Notes under the pieces: model-generated
The model's database searches: none
What the model was told of the DNA's origin: nothing
The model's input: only the letters and a program-made list of their open reading frames with translations
Shown here: in pieces, positions 9,817 to 17,992 of the stretch
Layout: each line of letters starts with the position of its first letter
Numbering within the stretch: position 1 is the first letter of the stretch
Translations under genes and position numbers: made by a program
Assembly: GCA_965247225.1 (NCBI GenBank)
Contig: CBDFGT010000027.1
Location: 186,001 to 250,000, forward strand
DNA: 64,000 bases
Direction: 5' to 3'
Origin: CBDFGT01 sp965247225
GTDB taxonomy: Bacteria; Pseudomonadota; Alphaproteobacteria; Rhizobiales; Rhizobiaceae

Positions 9817-10796
9817 CAGAGGTAAAAGCAGCCACATTGAAAGAAAAGCACGGTCTCCTCACACGGATCTTTCATGCCTATGGCCAGGAAGTGGTCATCC
9901 TGGCGTCCATTATCCTCCTGTTTGCCATCGTCACGCTCATCAATCCGCGCTTCATGAGCCCGGAAAACATGAGCACGATCTTTTCGGGCAATGCCTATAT
10001 TGCCGTTGCCGCCATCGGCATGGCGATGATCATTATCACCGGCCATATTGATGTATCGGTAGGTGCGCTGATCGGCGTGCTTGCCACGATTTCCGGCACG
10101 CTGGCGGTAGCCGGTTACCCGGTCTGGGTCGCCTGGGGAGTCCCCATTGTCGTTGGCATGGCCGTCAACACCGTCATCGGTGTCCTGGTGGCCTATGCGC
10201 GCATCCCCTCCATCGTCATTACACTGGGCATGCTGTCGATTTTGCGCGGCGGACTGATTTCCATCACCGGCGGCGACTGGATCTCCGGATTGCCACCGGA
10301 ATTTCTGATCGCACAGGCCAAACCTTTCGGCATACCTGCCCCTGTCTTCTTCATGGTTGGACTGTCCATTCTTGCGGCCTTCTGGATGCGCTATTCCGAA
10401 TTCGGACGCTCGCTCTATGCCATTGGCGGCAATGCCGAGGCAGCGCGTGCCGCAGGCATTCCCATCGAGAGCCGCACGGTTGCCGTCTTTGCTATCCATG
10501 GCATGTTTGCAGGCCTTGCCACCATGCTGTTTGCCACACAGTTGCAGATCATCCAGTCCACGGTTCCACCCAATCTCGAACTGACCGTGATTACGGCAGC
10601 CGTCATCGGTGGTGTTTCCATTCTGGGCGGAACCGGCACTGTCATAGGCTCGACGCTGGCTGCCATCCTGTTTTCCGCCATCGGCTCGGCGCTGATTTTC
10701 ACCAATGTTTCGGCCTATTGGCTGCGGGCTGTGATTGGATTGCTGATCCTTGTCACGGTTCTGGCCGACATGATCCGCCGCAGACGCGCCAGATGA
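9813..10796 (+). CDS. Sugar ABC transporter permease (RbsC family), first
   Basis: 327-residue polytopic inner-membrane protein of the BPD_transp_2 (branched-chain/ribose) family, with about nine hydrophobic segments. Family landmarks: GMAMIIITGHIDVSVGALIG near residue 70, the EAA-like loop YAIGGNAEAARAAGIP and GGVSILGGTGTVIGSTL toward the end. It is coupled by an ATGA overlap to the ATPase and is followed after a few bases by a second, related permease, so the channel is probably a heterodimer as in rhamnose (RhaP/RhaQ) and AI-2 (LsrC/LsrD) systems rather than an RbsC homodimer. Confidence 0.9.
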   Translation: MTEVKAATLKEKHGLLTRIFHAYGQEVVILASIILLFAIVTLINPRFMSPENMSTIFSGNAYIAVAAIGMAMIIITGHIDVSVGALIGVLATISGTLAVAGYPVWVAWGVPIVVGMAVNTVIGVLVAYARIPSIVITLGMLSILRGGLISITGGDWISGLPPEFLIAQAKPFGIPAPVFFMVGLSILAAFWMRYSEFGRSLYAIGGNAEAARAAGIPIESRTVAVFAIHGMFAGLATMLFATQLQIIQSTVPPNLELTVITAAVIGGVSILGGTGTVIGSTLAAILFSAIGSALIFTNVSAYWLRAVIGLLILVTVLADMIRRRRAR

Positions 10797-10806
10797 GGAT
10801 GTGATC

Positions 10807-11751
10807 ATGTCATTACGCTCGATCCTGCGCCATGAAACCATACTGGCCCTTCTCGTTATTGTGGCCCTTGTTGTGCTGTCCTTCCAGTCCGACAAGTTTT
10901 TCACGCCGGAAAACCTCCTGAACCAGGCACGCCTGATGACGGAAGTGGGCCTGATTGCCATCACCATGACCTTCATCATCGCCACAGGCGGCATTGACCT
11001 GTCTGTTGGTTCGATCATCGGGCTGACCGCCATTCTTCTGGGTGTCTTCTGGCAGAATCTCGGCATGCCGCTGCCGCTTGCCGTGTTTGCTGCCATCTGT
11101 GTCGGCACGTTGGGCGGCTTTGCCAACGGGCTGATCATCACGCGGTTTGAAGTGCCGCCGCTGATTGCAACACTGGCCACGCTGGCGCTCTATCGTGGCC
11201 TTGCCGAAGGCATAAGCCAGGCGCGTTCGGTGCGGGGCTACCCTGAGGAATTCTATATTCTGGGCCAGGGCAATCTGGGTGGCATTCCCACACAAATCTG
11301 GATTCTTATGGTGTTCGCCATCATTGCAGCCATTATTCTGGGTATGACGAGCTGGGGCCGCACCATTTATGCCATCGGCTCCAATGAAGTGGCGGCCCGG
11401 TTCTCCGGCCTGCCGGTCAACAGGGCCAAACTGGCCATCTATACGGCATCAGGCTTTGCAGCAGCCATTGCCGGCGTGATCTTCGTCTCCCGCGTGTCCA
11501 CAACGCGGTCAGACATGGGTACCGGCCTGGAGCTGGATGCCATTACAGCGGTGGTTCTGGGAGGAACCTCCATTTTCGGCGGTCGCGGAACGATTGCCGG
11601 AACTGTGCTTGGTCTCATCATGATCCAGGCCCTGAAAAACGGACTGTCGCTGGCAGGCGTCAAGGGAGACGGAACCATCGTGCTGATCGGTGTGGTCCTG
11701 ATCCTGACGATCCTGCTGTCGAATATCTTTCATCGGGATGGCAACCGGTAA
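10807..11751 (+). CDS. Sugar ABC transporter permease (RbsC family), second
   Basis: 314-residue paralogue of the preceding permease. Same motif set: ITMTFIIATGGIDLSVGSIIG, YAIGSNEVAARFSGLP and GGTSIFGGRGTIAGTVLG. ATG at 10807 is preferred over the in-frame GTG at 10801 because GAGGA lies about 8 bp before it. Together with the first permease it would form the inner-membrane channel served by the fused ATPase and the periplasmic binding protein encoded next. Confidence 0.9.
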   Translation: MSLRSILRHETILALLVIVALVVLSFQSDKFFTPENLLNQARLMTEVGLIAITMTFIIATGGIDLSVGSIIGLTAILLGVFWQNLGMPLPLAVFAAICVGTLGGFANGLIITRFEVPPLIATLATLALYRGLAEGISQARSVRGYPEEFYILGQGNLGGIPTQIWILMVFAIIAAIILGMTSWGRTIYAIGSNEVAARFSGLPVNRAKLAIYTASGFAAAIAGVIFVSRVSTTRSDMGTGLELDAITAVVLGGTSIFGGRGTIAGTVLGLIMIQALKNGLSLAGVKGDGTIVLIGVVLILTILLSNIFHRDGNR

Positions 11752-11817
11752 TCATCAAAATATCTGTGCCAGCCAGACATAACAACGGCGCGGATACCAC
11801 AAGGAGGAGTGAAGACT

Positions 11818-12921
11818 ATGCGTAAGACATTACTTGCTACGGCAATCAGCCTTTCCCTGTCAGCCAGCTATGCCTGGTCCGCACCGGCCTGGACCGGCGG
11901 TGACGAACTTCCGACAAACCCGCTGGCCTGCGATGCCACACCGGCAACTTCGGCTGCCATGCCTTATGACGGCGGCACCCCGACCAATGCACCCGACCGC
12001 AAGGGCAAGAAACTGACCGTTGTCGACGTGCCGAAGCTCGTTGGTATCGGTTATTTCAATGCCACATCCAAGGGCATTGCCGAGGCCGCCAAGGAACTCA
12101 ACATGGACGCCAAGACAGATGGCTCGACCAAGGCCAATATTGACGACCAGATCACACTGCTCGACAACTATATCACATCCGGCGTTGACGGCATCCTGTT
12201 TGCTGCCAACGATCCTGTCGCCATTGCCCCTGTTCTGAAAAAGGCCCTTGCCGCCGGTATCAATGTCGTTGGCTATGACGCCAATTCCACCCCGGATGCC
12301 CGCCAGTGGTTCGTCAATCAGGCCCAGTTCAATGGTATTGCCAAGTCCATGGTTGACAGCATGGCAGCCGAAATCGGCCCTGAAGGCGGTTTTGCCATTG
12401 TGACATCCACATTCACAACACCAAACCAGGCCCGCTGGATTTCGGAAATGGCGGCCTATCAGGCAAAATGCTTCCCGAAAATGAAATGGCTGGAAACGGT
12501 GGAAGCCCAGGAAGACAATATCCTGTCCTTCAACCAGGCCAATACCCTGATCAACAAGCATGGCGCAGACATGAAGGGTATTTTCGGCATGACCTCAGTT
12601 GCCACACCGGCCGCCGCTGACGCCGTCACCCAGGCCGGCAAATGCGGTTCCGTTGCCATTGTGGGCCTTGCAACCCCCAATGCCATGAAGCCTTATGTGG
12701 AATCCGGCTGCGTCAAGTCGGTCGTCCTGTGGAACCCGGTTGACCTCGGCTATGCCGCAGCCCATGTTCTGCGTGCTGCCGCGGACGGAACCCTGAAGCC
12801 CGGCGATACATCGGTCAAGGCTGGCAAGCTCGGTGACCTGCAGGTCATCAACGGTTCCGAAGTCCTGCTTGGCGCACCTTACGTCTTCAACAAGGACAAT
12901 ATCGGCGGCTTTGATTTCTGA
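11818..12921 (+). CDS. Periplasmic sugar-binding protein, LsrB/RhaS type
   Basis: 367 residues with a signal peptide (MRKTLLATAISLSLSASYAWSA, cleavage before PAW). The mature part is a type-I periplasmic binding fold resembling LsrB and RhaS: VPKLVGIGYFNAT, VVGYDANSTPDARQWFVNQ, VAIVGLATPNAMKPYVESG and the C-terminal VFNKDNIGGFDF. The start is ATG 11818, 10 bp after GGAGG; GTG 11809 is too close to it. By recalled alignment, the LsrB ligand Lys and the first Asp are kept, while other AI-2 contact positions (around FTTPNQARW and GMTSVATP) differ, so a sugar such as rhamnose is more likely than AI-2. Last gene of the importer operon, followed by a terminator at 12941. Confidence 0.88.
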   Translation: MRKTLLATAISLSLSASYAWSAPAWTGGDELPTNPLACDATPATSAAMPYDGGTPTNAPDRKGKKLTVVDVPKLVGIGYFNATSKGIAEAAKELNMDAKTDGSTKANIDDQITLLDNYITSGVDGILFAANDPVAIAPVLKKALAAGINVVGYDANSTPDARQWFVNQAQFNGIAKSMVDSMAAEIGPEGGFAIVTSTFTTPNQARWISEMAAYQAKCFPKMKWLETVEAQEDNILSFNQANTLINKHGADMKGIFGMTSVATPAAADAVTQAGKCGSVAIVGLATPNAMKPYVESGCVKSVVLWNPVDLGYAAAHVLRAAADGTLKPGDTSVKAGKLGDLQVINGSEVLLGAPYVFNKDNIGGFDF

Positions 12922-12940
12922 TCATTGCTCCTGACAACAC

Positions 12941-12979
12941 AAAAACCGGGCCATCCCTTCAAGGGATGGCCCGGTTTTT
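12941..12979. terminator. Bidirectional intrinsic terminator
   Basis: Near-perfect hairpin: AAAAACCGGGCCATCCCTT, one-base loop region, AAGGGATGGCCCGGTTTTT. The A-run on one side and the T-run on the other let it act for the sugar-importer operon (+) and for the small membrane protein gene (-), whose stop codon lies 2 bp away. Confidence 0.85.
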
Positions 12980-12980
12980 C

Positions 12981-13184
12981 TTATACCCTGCGCGATACGA
13001 AAACCGCGATCAGTCCGGCCAGCATGAGTGCAACACCACGCCAGACCCATGGCATCTGGTTGATCATGAAACTTTGTGTCGGCCAGGGAAACACACCCGT
13101 CCCCTGCCCGATCCAGATCAGGCCAAGCAAGGCGGCAAGGCCACCGATGACCAGAAGCACAGTCCTGAATATTTTCGGCATCAT
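12981..13184 (-). CDS. Small two-helix membrane protein, function unknown
   Basis: 67 residues (MMPKIFRTVLLVIGGLAALL...). Two hydrophobic segments (about 6-26 and 47-63) flank a short polar loop with Pro and Trp (FPWPTQSFMINQMPW), and the end is basic (VSRRV), consistent with a small inner-membrane protein. ATG 13184 follows GGGAG by about 6 bp; longer in-frame starts have no such site. It shares a terminator with the convergent importer operon and lies downstream of phnF on the same strand with a 65-bp gap, so it could be co-transcribed with phnF. No family recognised. Confidence 0.6.
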   Translation of the reverse strand: MMPKIFRTVLLVIGGLAALLGLIWIGQGTGVFPWPTQSFMINQMPWVWRGVALMLAGLIAVFVSRRV

Positions 13185-13249
13185 CTGTTCTCCCTGTTGT
13201 GCAGCACATGCAAACCATAAAGCAAAACGGGACAGATGTACCCTTGGAT

Positions 13250-13999
13250 TTATGCAACGGTCACCTGTGTTTCTATCTTCAAGCTCACCCGGTCGGCGCA
13301 AAACCGTGTACGCGAATGCTGGACAGGCATGGCCTCCAGATCTGCATTGACGGCAACCGCTTCCAGAATGATCGACCCCGGGGACAATTTCAGAAGCGCA
13401 CTCTCGTCGGCATCCGCATGACGGGCCGAAATCTCTGTCGAGACCCGCACATAATCGTCAAGCCCGAGTCTCGCAAAAGCCCTGGTGATGGAACCGGTTG
13501 CCGCAAAGGCATCCGCCATGCCGGGAAACCGGTCTGCCGGGAAATGATGGTCGGACAAGGAAACCGGCATGCCATCGGCAAGGCTCAGGGTGCGCAACAG
13601 CACACAGGCGCTGCCTTCGGCAATGGCAAGCGTTTCGGCAATCTCTGCACTGGCCATCCCTGCACCCTGTGAAAGAGCCCGGATTTCCACATCCCGCGCC
13701 TGGTCCCCCAGCCCCTGGCTGAACCGGGTACGCCGGGAAATCGGAAATGTCAGGCGCTTGCGCCGCTGTATCCATGTGCCCTTGCCCTGTTCGGCCCGCA
13801 GCAAGCCCTCATCGGCCAGAAAGGCAATCGCCACCCGCACCGTATGCCGGTTCACACCGAATGTTTCCGCCAGTACCGTTTCCGGCGGCAACATGCCTGT
13901 AGCCTGATAATCGCCTGCGGCAATGGCCATCCGGATCCGGTCGGCAATCTGTCGCCACAGCGCGACCCCGTTTTTGCGCTCAACGGATTTTTTTGCCAT
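13250..13999 (-). CDS. phnF: GntR/HutC-family regulator of phosphonate genes
   Basis: 249 residues. The N-terminal winged helix-turn-helix (ALWRQIADRIRMAIAAGDYQATGMLPPE...NRHTVRVAIAFLADEGLL) and C-terminal UTRA ligand domain identify the HutC subgroup of GntR. It diverges from phnGHIJKL, the usual place for phnF. A TGTCTA-rich inverted repeat at 14053-14078 is the probable operator. A Pho-box array abuts its own start codon, so PhoB binding could also affect phnF transcription. PhnF generally represses C-P lyase genes; the effector here is not known. Confidence 0.9.
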   Translation of the reverse strand: MAKKSVERKNGVALWRQIADRIRMAIAAGDYQATGMLPPETVLAETFGVNRHTVRVAIAFLADEGLLRAEQGKGTWIQRRKRLTFPISRRTRFSQGLGDQARDVEIRALSQGAGMASAEIAETLAIAEGSACVLLRTLSLADGMPVSLSDHHFPADRFPGMADAFAATGSITRAFARLGLDDYVRVSTEISARHADADESALLKLSPGSIILEAVAVNADLEAMPVQHSRTRFCADRVSLKIETQVTVA

Positions 14000-14028
14000 C
14001 TGTCATCTGCCCGTCACTTTGCTGTCAT
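14000..14028 (+). promoter_or_regulatory. Triple Pho-box array upstream of phnG
   Basis: Three heptamers lie at exact 11-bp periodicity: CTGTCAT (14000-14006), CCGTCAC (14011-14017) and CTGTCAT (14022-14028), separated by 4-bp spacers. This is the direct-repeat arrangement bound by PhoB (consensus CTGTCAT-N4-CTGTCAT). TATACC at 14039-14044, 10 bp downstream, is a suitable -10, so the box would replace the -35 as at other PhoB-activated promoters. Strong candidate for induction of the C-P lyase operon by phosphate starvation. Confidence 0.8.
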
Positions 14029-14052
14029 CATCAGATCCTATACCATACAACA

Positions 14053-14078
14053 TGTCTAGTTGTCTATATTAATAGACA
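14053..14078. promoter_or_regulatory. Probable PhnF operator
   Basis: TGTCTA occurs twice in direct orientation (14053-14058, 14061-14066), and the second copy forms a perfect inverted repeat TGTCTAT-ATTA-ATAGACA (14061-14077/78). TGTCTA half-sites are typical of HutC/PhnF-type GntR proteins. The site sits just downstream of the proposed -10, over the expected transcription start of phnG, which fits repression. Confidence 0.6.
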
Positions 14079-14106
14079 TTATGGATTTCAAAGGAAGGAC
14101 ACAACA

Positions 14107-14583
14107 ATGGAAGCAGTCAGACCAGGGCCAGACCCGTTGCAGGAGGGCACGATGGCCCGGAAACACCTGCTGGATATTCTGGCAAAAGCCACGATGGCAG
14201 AGCTTGAAGACGCCTTTGCGACACTTTCGCCCGTACCGGACATTTCCCCCGTGCGCGGGCCGGAAACCGGCATGATCATGGTGCGTGGCCGCATCGGTGC
14301 CGGTGGTGCCCCTTTCAATCTGGGTGAGGCAACAGTCAGCCGTGCCACTGTCCGGCTTGCCACAGGCGAGATCGGCCATGGGCAGACACTGGGCGGCAAC
14401 AGGGCCAAAGCCCGCCTGATCGCGGTTCTGGATGCTGTGGCGCAAAGACCCGAACATGCAGGGCTTGTCGGCACGCTCGTGGCCAATGTGGCGGCGCGCA
14501 TTGCAACGCAAGACAGGGTGCTGGCAGAAGAAACGGCTGCCACCCGCGTCGATTTCTTCACCATGGTCCGGGGAGACAATTGA
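14107..14583 (+). CDS. phnG: C-P lyase complex subunit PhnG
   Basis: 158 residues. PhnG joins PhnI, PhnH and PhnJ in the C-P lyase core complex that transfers the phosphonate to ribose and then breaks the C-P bond. Recognisable stretches are LGEATVSRATVRL and GHGQTLGGNRAKARLIAVLDA. The frame is open upstream, but ATG 14107 is preceded by AAGGAAGGAC, and translation further upstream would run through the operator. Ends in a TGATG overlap with phnH. First gene of the phnGHIJKL operon. Confidence 0.93.
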   Translation: MEAVRPGPDPLQEGTMARKHLLDILAKATMAELEDAFATLSPVPDISPVRGPETGMIMVRGRIGAGGAPFNLGEATVSRATVRLATGEIGHGQTLGGNRAKARLIAVLDAVAQRPEHAGLVGTLVANVAARIATQDRVLAEETAATRVDFFTMVRGDN

Positions 14584-15191
14584 TGGATATGAACACAACC
14601 GCCTTTTCCGGAGGCTTTGACAATCCGGTCCTTGACAGCCAGTCGGTATTCCACGCCCTGATGAACGGTTTTGCCCGGCCGGGAACCATCGAGACGGTTC
14701 AATGCAATGTTGTCCCGCCCGCCCCGTTGGGTGCAGCCCAGGGCGCGATGGCCCTCTGCCTTTGCGACCATGATACGCCGGTTTTCCTGTCGGCGGACCT
14801 CCTGGCCGGTCCTGTGCCGCAATGGCTGGCTTTTCATGCCGGTGCGCCGCTCACAAGGCTGCCTGCAGAATCACGCTTTGCCTTTTTTGAAAAGGGGGCC
14901 ATCCTTCCGGACTTTGCCGGCTTTGCCACCGGAAGCCAGGAATATCCCGACCGCTCGACGACACTGGTCATCGAAATCGGGGCTCTCGTTGGTGGACCGG
15001 AACAGATTCTCACCGGCCCGGGCATCAGGACGGAAACACCAGTATCCCCGTCAGGACTTCCGCAGGATTTCCAGGAGCAATGGGCGCTCAACCGGACGCT
15101 TTTCCCGCGCGGTGTTGATGTGGTCCTGACCTGCGCAAACAGGCTGCTGTGCCTGCCCCGCACCACCCTTGTCGGCAAAAAGGAGATCTGA
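14583..15191 (+). CDS. phnH: C-P lyase complex subunit PhnH
   Basis: 202 residues (MDMNTTAFSGGFDNPVLDSQSVFHALMNGFARPG...), with the conserved N-terminal FxxPVxxSQxxFRxxMxAMxxPG-like block of the family and a C-terminal FPRGVDVVLT segment. PhnH is a dimeric component of the PhnGHIJ core complex. Start ATG 14583 overlaps the phnG stop by one base, with GGGGAGA just upstream, indicating translational coupling. The stop is 1 bp before the phnI start. Confidence 0.93.
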   Translation: MDMNTTAFSGGFDNPVLDSQSVFHALMNGFARPGTIETVQCNVVPPAPLGAAQGAMALCLCDHDTPVFLSADLLAGPVPQWLAFHAGAPLTRLPAESRFAFFEKGAILPDFAGFATGSQEYPDRSTTLVIEIGALVGGPEQILTGPGIRTETPVSPSGLPQDFQEQWALNRTLFPRGVDVVLTCANRLLCLPRTTLVGKKEI

Positions 15192-15192
15192 C

Positions 15193-16305
15193 ATGTATGT
15201 AGCTGTCAAAGGCGGCGAAGCCGCAATCGCCAATGCCCACCGGCTTCTGGCCGATCGCCGTCGCGGCAACCGTGACGTTCCGGCACTCTCGGTCAGCCAG
15301 ATCGAGGAACAGTTGAGCCTTGCCGTCGACCGGGTGATGGCCGAAGCCTCGCTCTATGATCCAACGCTGGCAGCCCTTGCCATCCGCCAGTCCCGTGGTG
15401 ACATGATCGAAGCCATCTTCCTGCTGCGCGCCTATCGCACCACCCTGCCGCGTTTCGGTCATTCGCTGCCGGTCGATACGGGCAGGATGCAGGTGGAGCG
15501 GCGTGTGTCGGCGACCTACAAGGATCTTCCCGGTGGGCAGCTGCTCGGCCCGACTTTTGATTATACCCACCGCCTGCTCGACCCGGGGCTGCTGCGCGAC
15601 GGGCCGGTCGAGACCGGTGCGCTCAAGGAACCCTTGCCGGAGCCAGTCATGCGCGTTTCCGACATTCTCAATGAGGAAGGCATGATCGAGCCCGACGGTG
15701 ACATGCCGGACGGCCATGAAACCGGCGACCTGACCCGTGAGCCGATGGAATTTCCCATGGAGCGCGACCAGCGCCTGCAGGCACTCGCCCGCGGTGACGA
15801 GGGCTATCTTCTCGCCCTCGCCTATTCCACCCAGCGCGGCTATGGTCGCACCCATCCCTTTGTCGGCGAAATCCGCATCGGTGATGTCGAGGTGGAAATG
15901 GACCTGCCGGAACTGGGCTTTCAAGTCTCGCTGGGGCGCATCAGGCTCACCGAATGCCAGATGGTCAACCAGTTCAAGGGATCATCGAAACTGCCGCCGC
16001 AATTTACCCGCGGCTATGGCCTGGTCTTCGGCCAGTCGGAGCGCAAGGCCATGGCCATGTCGCTGGTCGACCGGGCGCTGCGGGCAACAGAGTTCGGCGA
16101 GGATATTGTGGCCCCCGCGCAGGACGAGGAATTCGTGATTTCCCATTGCGACAATGTGCAGGCAACCGGCTTTGTCGAACATCTGAAACTGCCTCATTAC
16201 GTGGATTTTCAGGCCGAGCTCGATCTGGTGCGCCGCATGCGCGGCGAATATTTCGCCAGTCAGGAAACAGCAGAAACGACAGACATCAAGGAGGCAGCAG
16301 AATGA
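15193..16305 (+). CDS. phnI: C-P lyase complex subunit PhnI (nucleosidase)
   Basis: 370 residues starting MYVAVKGGEAAIANAHRLL, the standard PhnI N-terminus. PhnI with PhnG and PhnH displaces adenine from ATP by the phosphonate, giving a ribose 1-phosphonate 5-triphosphate. Conserved segments include HRLLDPGLLRDGPV and AYSTQRGYGRTHPFVGEIR. ATG 15193 follows AAAAAGGAGATC. It overlaps phnJ by 4 bp (ATGA at 16302). Length is normal for the family. Confidence 0.95.
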   Translation: MYVAVKGGEAAIANAHRLLADRRRGNRDVPALSVSQIEEQLSLAVDRVMAEASLYDPTLAALAIRQSRGDMIEAIFLLRAYRTTLPRFGHSLPVDTGRMQVERRVSATYKDLPGGQLLGPTFDYTHRLLDPGLLRDGPVETGALKEPLPEPVMRVSDILNEEGMIEPDGDMPDGHETGDLTREPMEFPMERDQRLQALARGDEGYLLALAYSTQRGYGRTHPFVGEIRIGDVEVEMDLPELGFQVSLGRIRLTECQMVNQFKGSSKLPPQFTRGYGLVFGQSERKAMAMSLVDRALRATEFGEDIVAPAQDEEFVISHCDNVQATGFVEHLKLPHYVDFQAELDLVRRMRGEYFASQETAETTDIKEAAE

Positions 16306-17207
16306 GCACGCACCAGACACAGGGTCTGCCGGACCTTGCAACCTATAACTTCGCCTATCTCGACGAACAGACCAAGCGGATGATCCGCCGCGCCATTTTG
16401 AAGGCCATCGCCATACCCGGCTATCAGGTGCCTTTTGCCAGCCGCGAAATGCCCATGCCCTATGGCTGGGGCACCGGCGGCGTGCAGATCACCGCGGCCA
16501 TCATTGGTCCCCGGGATGTGCTCAAAGTGATTGACCAGGGCGCTGACGACACAACCAATGCCGTCTCGATCCGCGCGTTTTTCCAGAAGGTTGCCACCGT
16601 GGCCGTGACCACGAAAACCGGCGAGGCCACCATCATCCAGACCCGCCACCGCATTCCGGAAGAAACGCTGAAAGAGGGGCAGACGCTGGTCTACCAGGTG
16701 CCGATCCCCGAACCCCTGCGTTTTCTGGAGCCGCGCGAAACCGAGACCCGCAAGATGCATGCCCTGGAAGAATATGGCCTGATGCATGTCAAACTTTACG
16801 AGGATATTGCCCGCAACGGCCGCATAGCCACCACCTATGCCTATCCGGTTCTGGTGGAAGGCCGCTATGTCATGGACCCGTCGCCGATCCCGAAATTCGA
16901 CAATCCCAAAATGCACGAAAGTGCTGCCCTGCAGCTTTTCGGTGCCGGCCGAGAAAAACGCATCTATGCCATTCCGCCGCATTCAAAGGTCAGAAGTCTG
17001 GATTTTGACGATCATCCCTTTGAAATCCAGACCTTTGCCAGGCCCTGCGCCCTGTGCGGTGCACGTGGCGTCTATCTGGACGAAGTGATCCTCAATGACC
17101 GGGGCGGACGCATGTTCGTCTGCTCCGACACCGACTATTGCGAGGACCGGCGGGCGCAAGGCCATGTCGGCGAACTGGGTGTTGCCAACACGGAGGCTGC
17201 GGAATGA
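16302..17207 (+). CDS. phnJ: C-P lyase, radical-SAM subunit PhnJ
   Basis: 301 residues. PhnJ carries the [4Fe-4S] cluster and cleaves ribose 1-phosphonate 5-phosphate to the 1,2-cyclic phosphate plus an alkane. The cluster-region cysteines are intact as C249-x2-C252-x21-C274-x5-C280, the same spacing as the E. coli enzyme. The N-terminal YNFAYLDEQTKRMIRRAILKA and GWGTGGVQIT blocks are also present. An open frame extends upstream inside phnI, but the real start is ATG 16302, overlapping the phnI stop. Overlaps phnK by 4 bp. Confidence 0.96.
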   Translation: MSTHQTQGLPDLATYNFAYLDEQTKRMIRRAILKAIAIPGYQVPFASREMPMPYGWGTGGVQITAAIIGPRDVLKVIDQGADDTTNAVSIRAFFQKVATVAVTTKTGEATIIQTRHRIPEETLKEGQTLVYQVPIPEPLRFLEPRETETRKMHALEEYGLMHVKLYEDIARNGRIATTYAYPVLVEGRYVMDPSPIPKFDNPKMHESAALQLFGAGREKRIYAIPPHSKVRSLDFDDHPFEIQTFARPCALCGARGVYLDEVILNDRGGRMFVCSDTDYCEDRRAQGHVGELGVANTEAAE

Positions 17208-17980
17208 GTGACCTGCCACTTTTGAAAGTTCAAAATCTTTCCAAATTCTATGGGAACCGCATCGGCTGTGAAAACGTGTCCTTTGACCTGTGGCCCGGTG
17301 AAGTTCTGGCCATTGTCGGGGAATCCGGCTCCGGCAAGACCACCCTGCTCAATTGTCTGGCCACACGGCTGGACCCGTCCGCAGGGAGTGTCGAATATCA
17401 CATGCGCGACGGCACTTATCGCGACCTGCAACAGATGAGCGAGGCCGAACGCCGGTTCCTGATGCGCACCGACTGGGGCTTTGTCCACCAGAATCCGGCG
17501 GACGGATTGCGCATGGCCGTGTCTGCCGGTGCCAATGTCGGCGAACGGCTGATGGCTGTCGGCAACCGCCACTACGGCCATATCCGCTCGACAGCCACGC
17601 AATGGCTTGACCGGGTGGAAATCGATGCCGACCGCATTGACGACCAGCCGCGCGCCTTTTCCGGTGGCATGCGCCAGCGTTTGCAGATCGCCCGCAATCT
17701 GGTCACCGCCCCGCGCCTGATGTTCATGGACGAGCCGACCGGCGGACTGGATGTGTCCGTTCAGGCCCGCCTGCTCGATCTCTTGCGCCGTCTGGTGCAG
17801 GACATGAATCTCGCCGTGATCATTGTCACCCACGATCTGGCCGTGGCAAGACACCTGTCACACCGGATGATGGTGATGAAGAACGGCCATGTGATCGAGC
17901 AGGGTCTGACCGACCGGGTGCTGGATGACCCGCGCGAGCCCTATACGCAACTGCTCGTCTCCTCAATTCTGATGGCATGA
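17204..17980 (+). CDS. phnK: C-P lyase ABC-type ATPase PhnK
   Basis: 258-residue single-domain ABC ATPase: Walker A GESGSGKTT, signature FSGGMRQRLQIARNL, Walker B LMFMDEPTGGLDV and switch His in VTHDLAVARHL. PhnK binds the PhnGHIJ core on PhnJ and is required for catalysis; no permease of its own is expected. The long insert after Walker A (YHMRDGTYRDLQQMSEAERR) is typical of PhnK. ATGA coupling to phnJ. Confidence 0.94.
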   Translation: MSDLPLLKVQNLSKFYGNRIGCENVSFDLWPGEVLAIVGESGSGKTTLLNCLATRLDPSAGSVEYHMRDGTYRDLQQMSEAERRFLMRTDWGFVHQNPADGLRMAVSAGANVGERLMAVGNRHYGHIRSTATQWLDRVEIDADRIDDQPRAFSGGMRQRLQIARNLVTAPRLMFMDEPTGGLDVSVQARLLDLLRRLVQDMNLAVIIVTHDLAVARHLSHRMMVMKNGHVIEQGLTDRVLDDPREPYTQLLVSSILMA

Positions 17981-17992
17981 AGGATGACCCCG

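Noticed and set aside
9297..11180. Long minus-strand open frame (about 627 codons) under the sugar permeases
   Set aside because: Antisense to intact ABC genes; the translation is rich in Arg, Asp, Gly and His with no fold pattern, as expected for a shadow frame.
11818..12921. Definite AI-2 binding protein LsrB
   Set aside because: Overall similarity is clear, but several AI-2 contact positions differ by recalled alignment, and no LsrF/LsrG-type processing genes are present.
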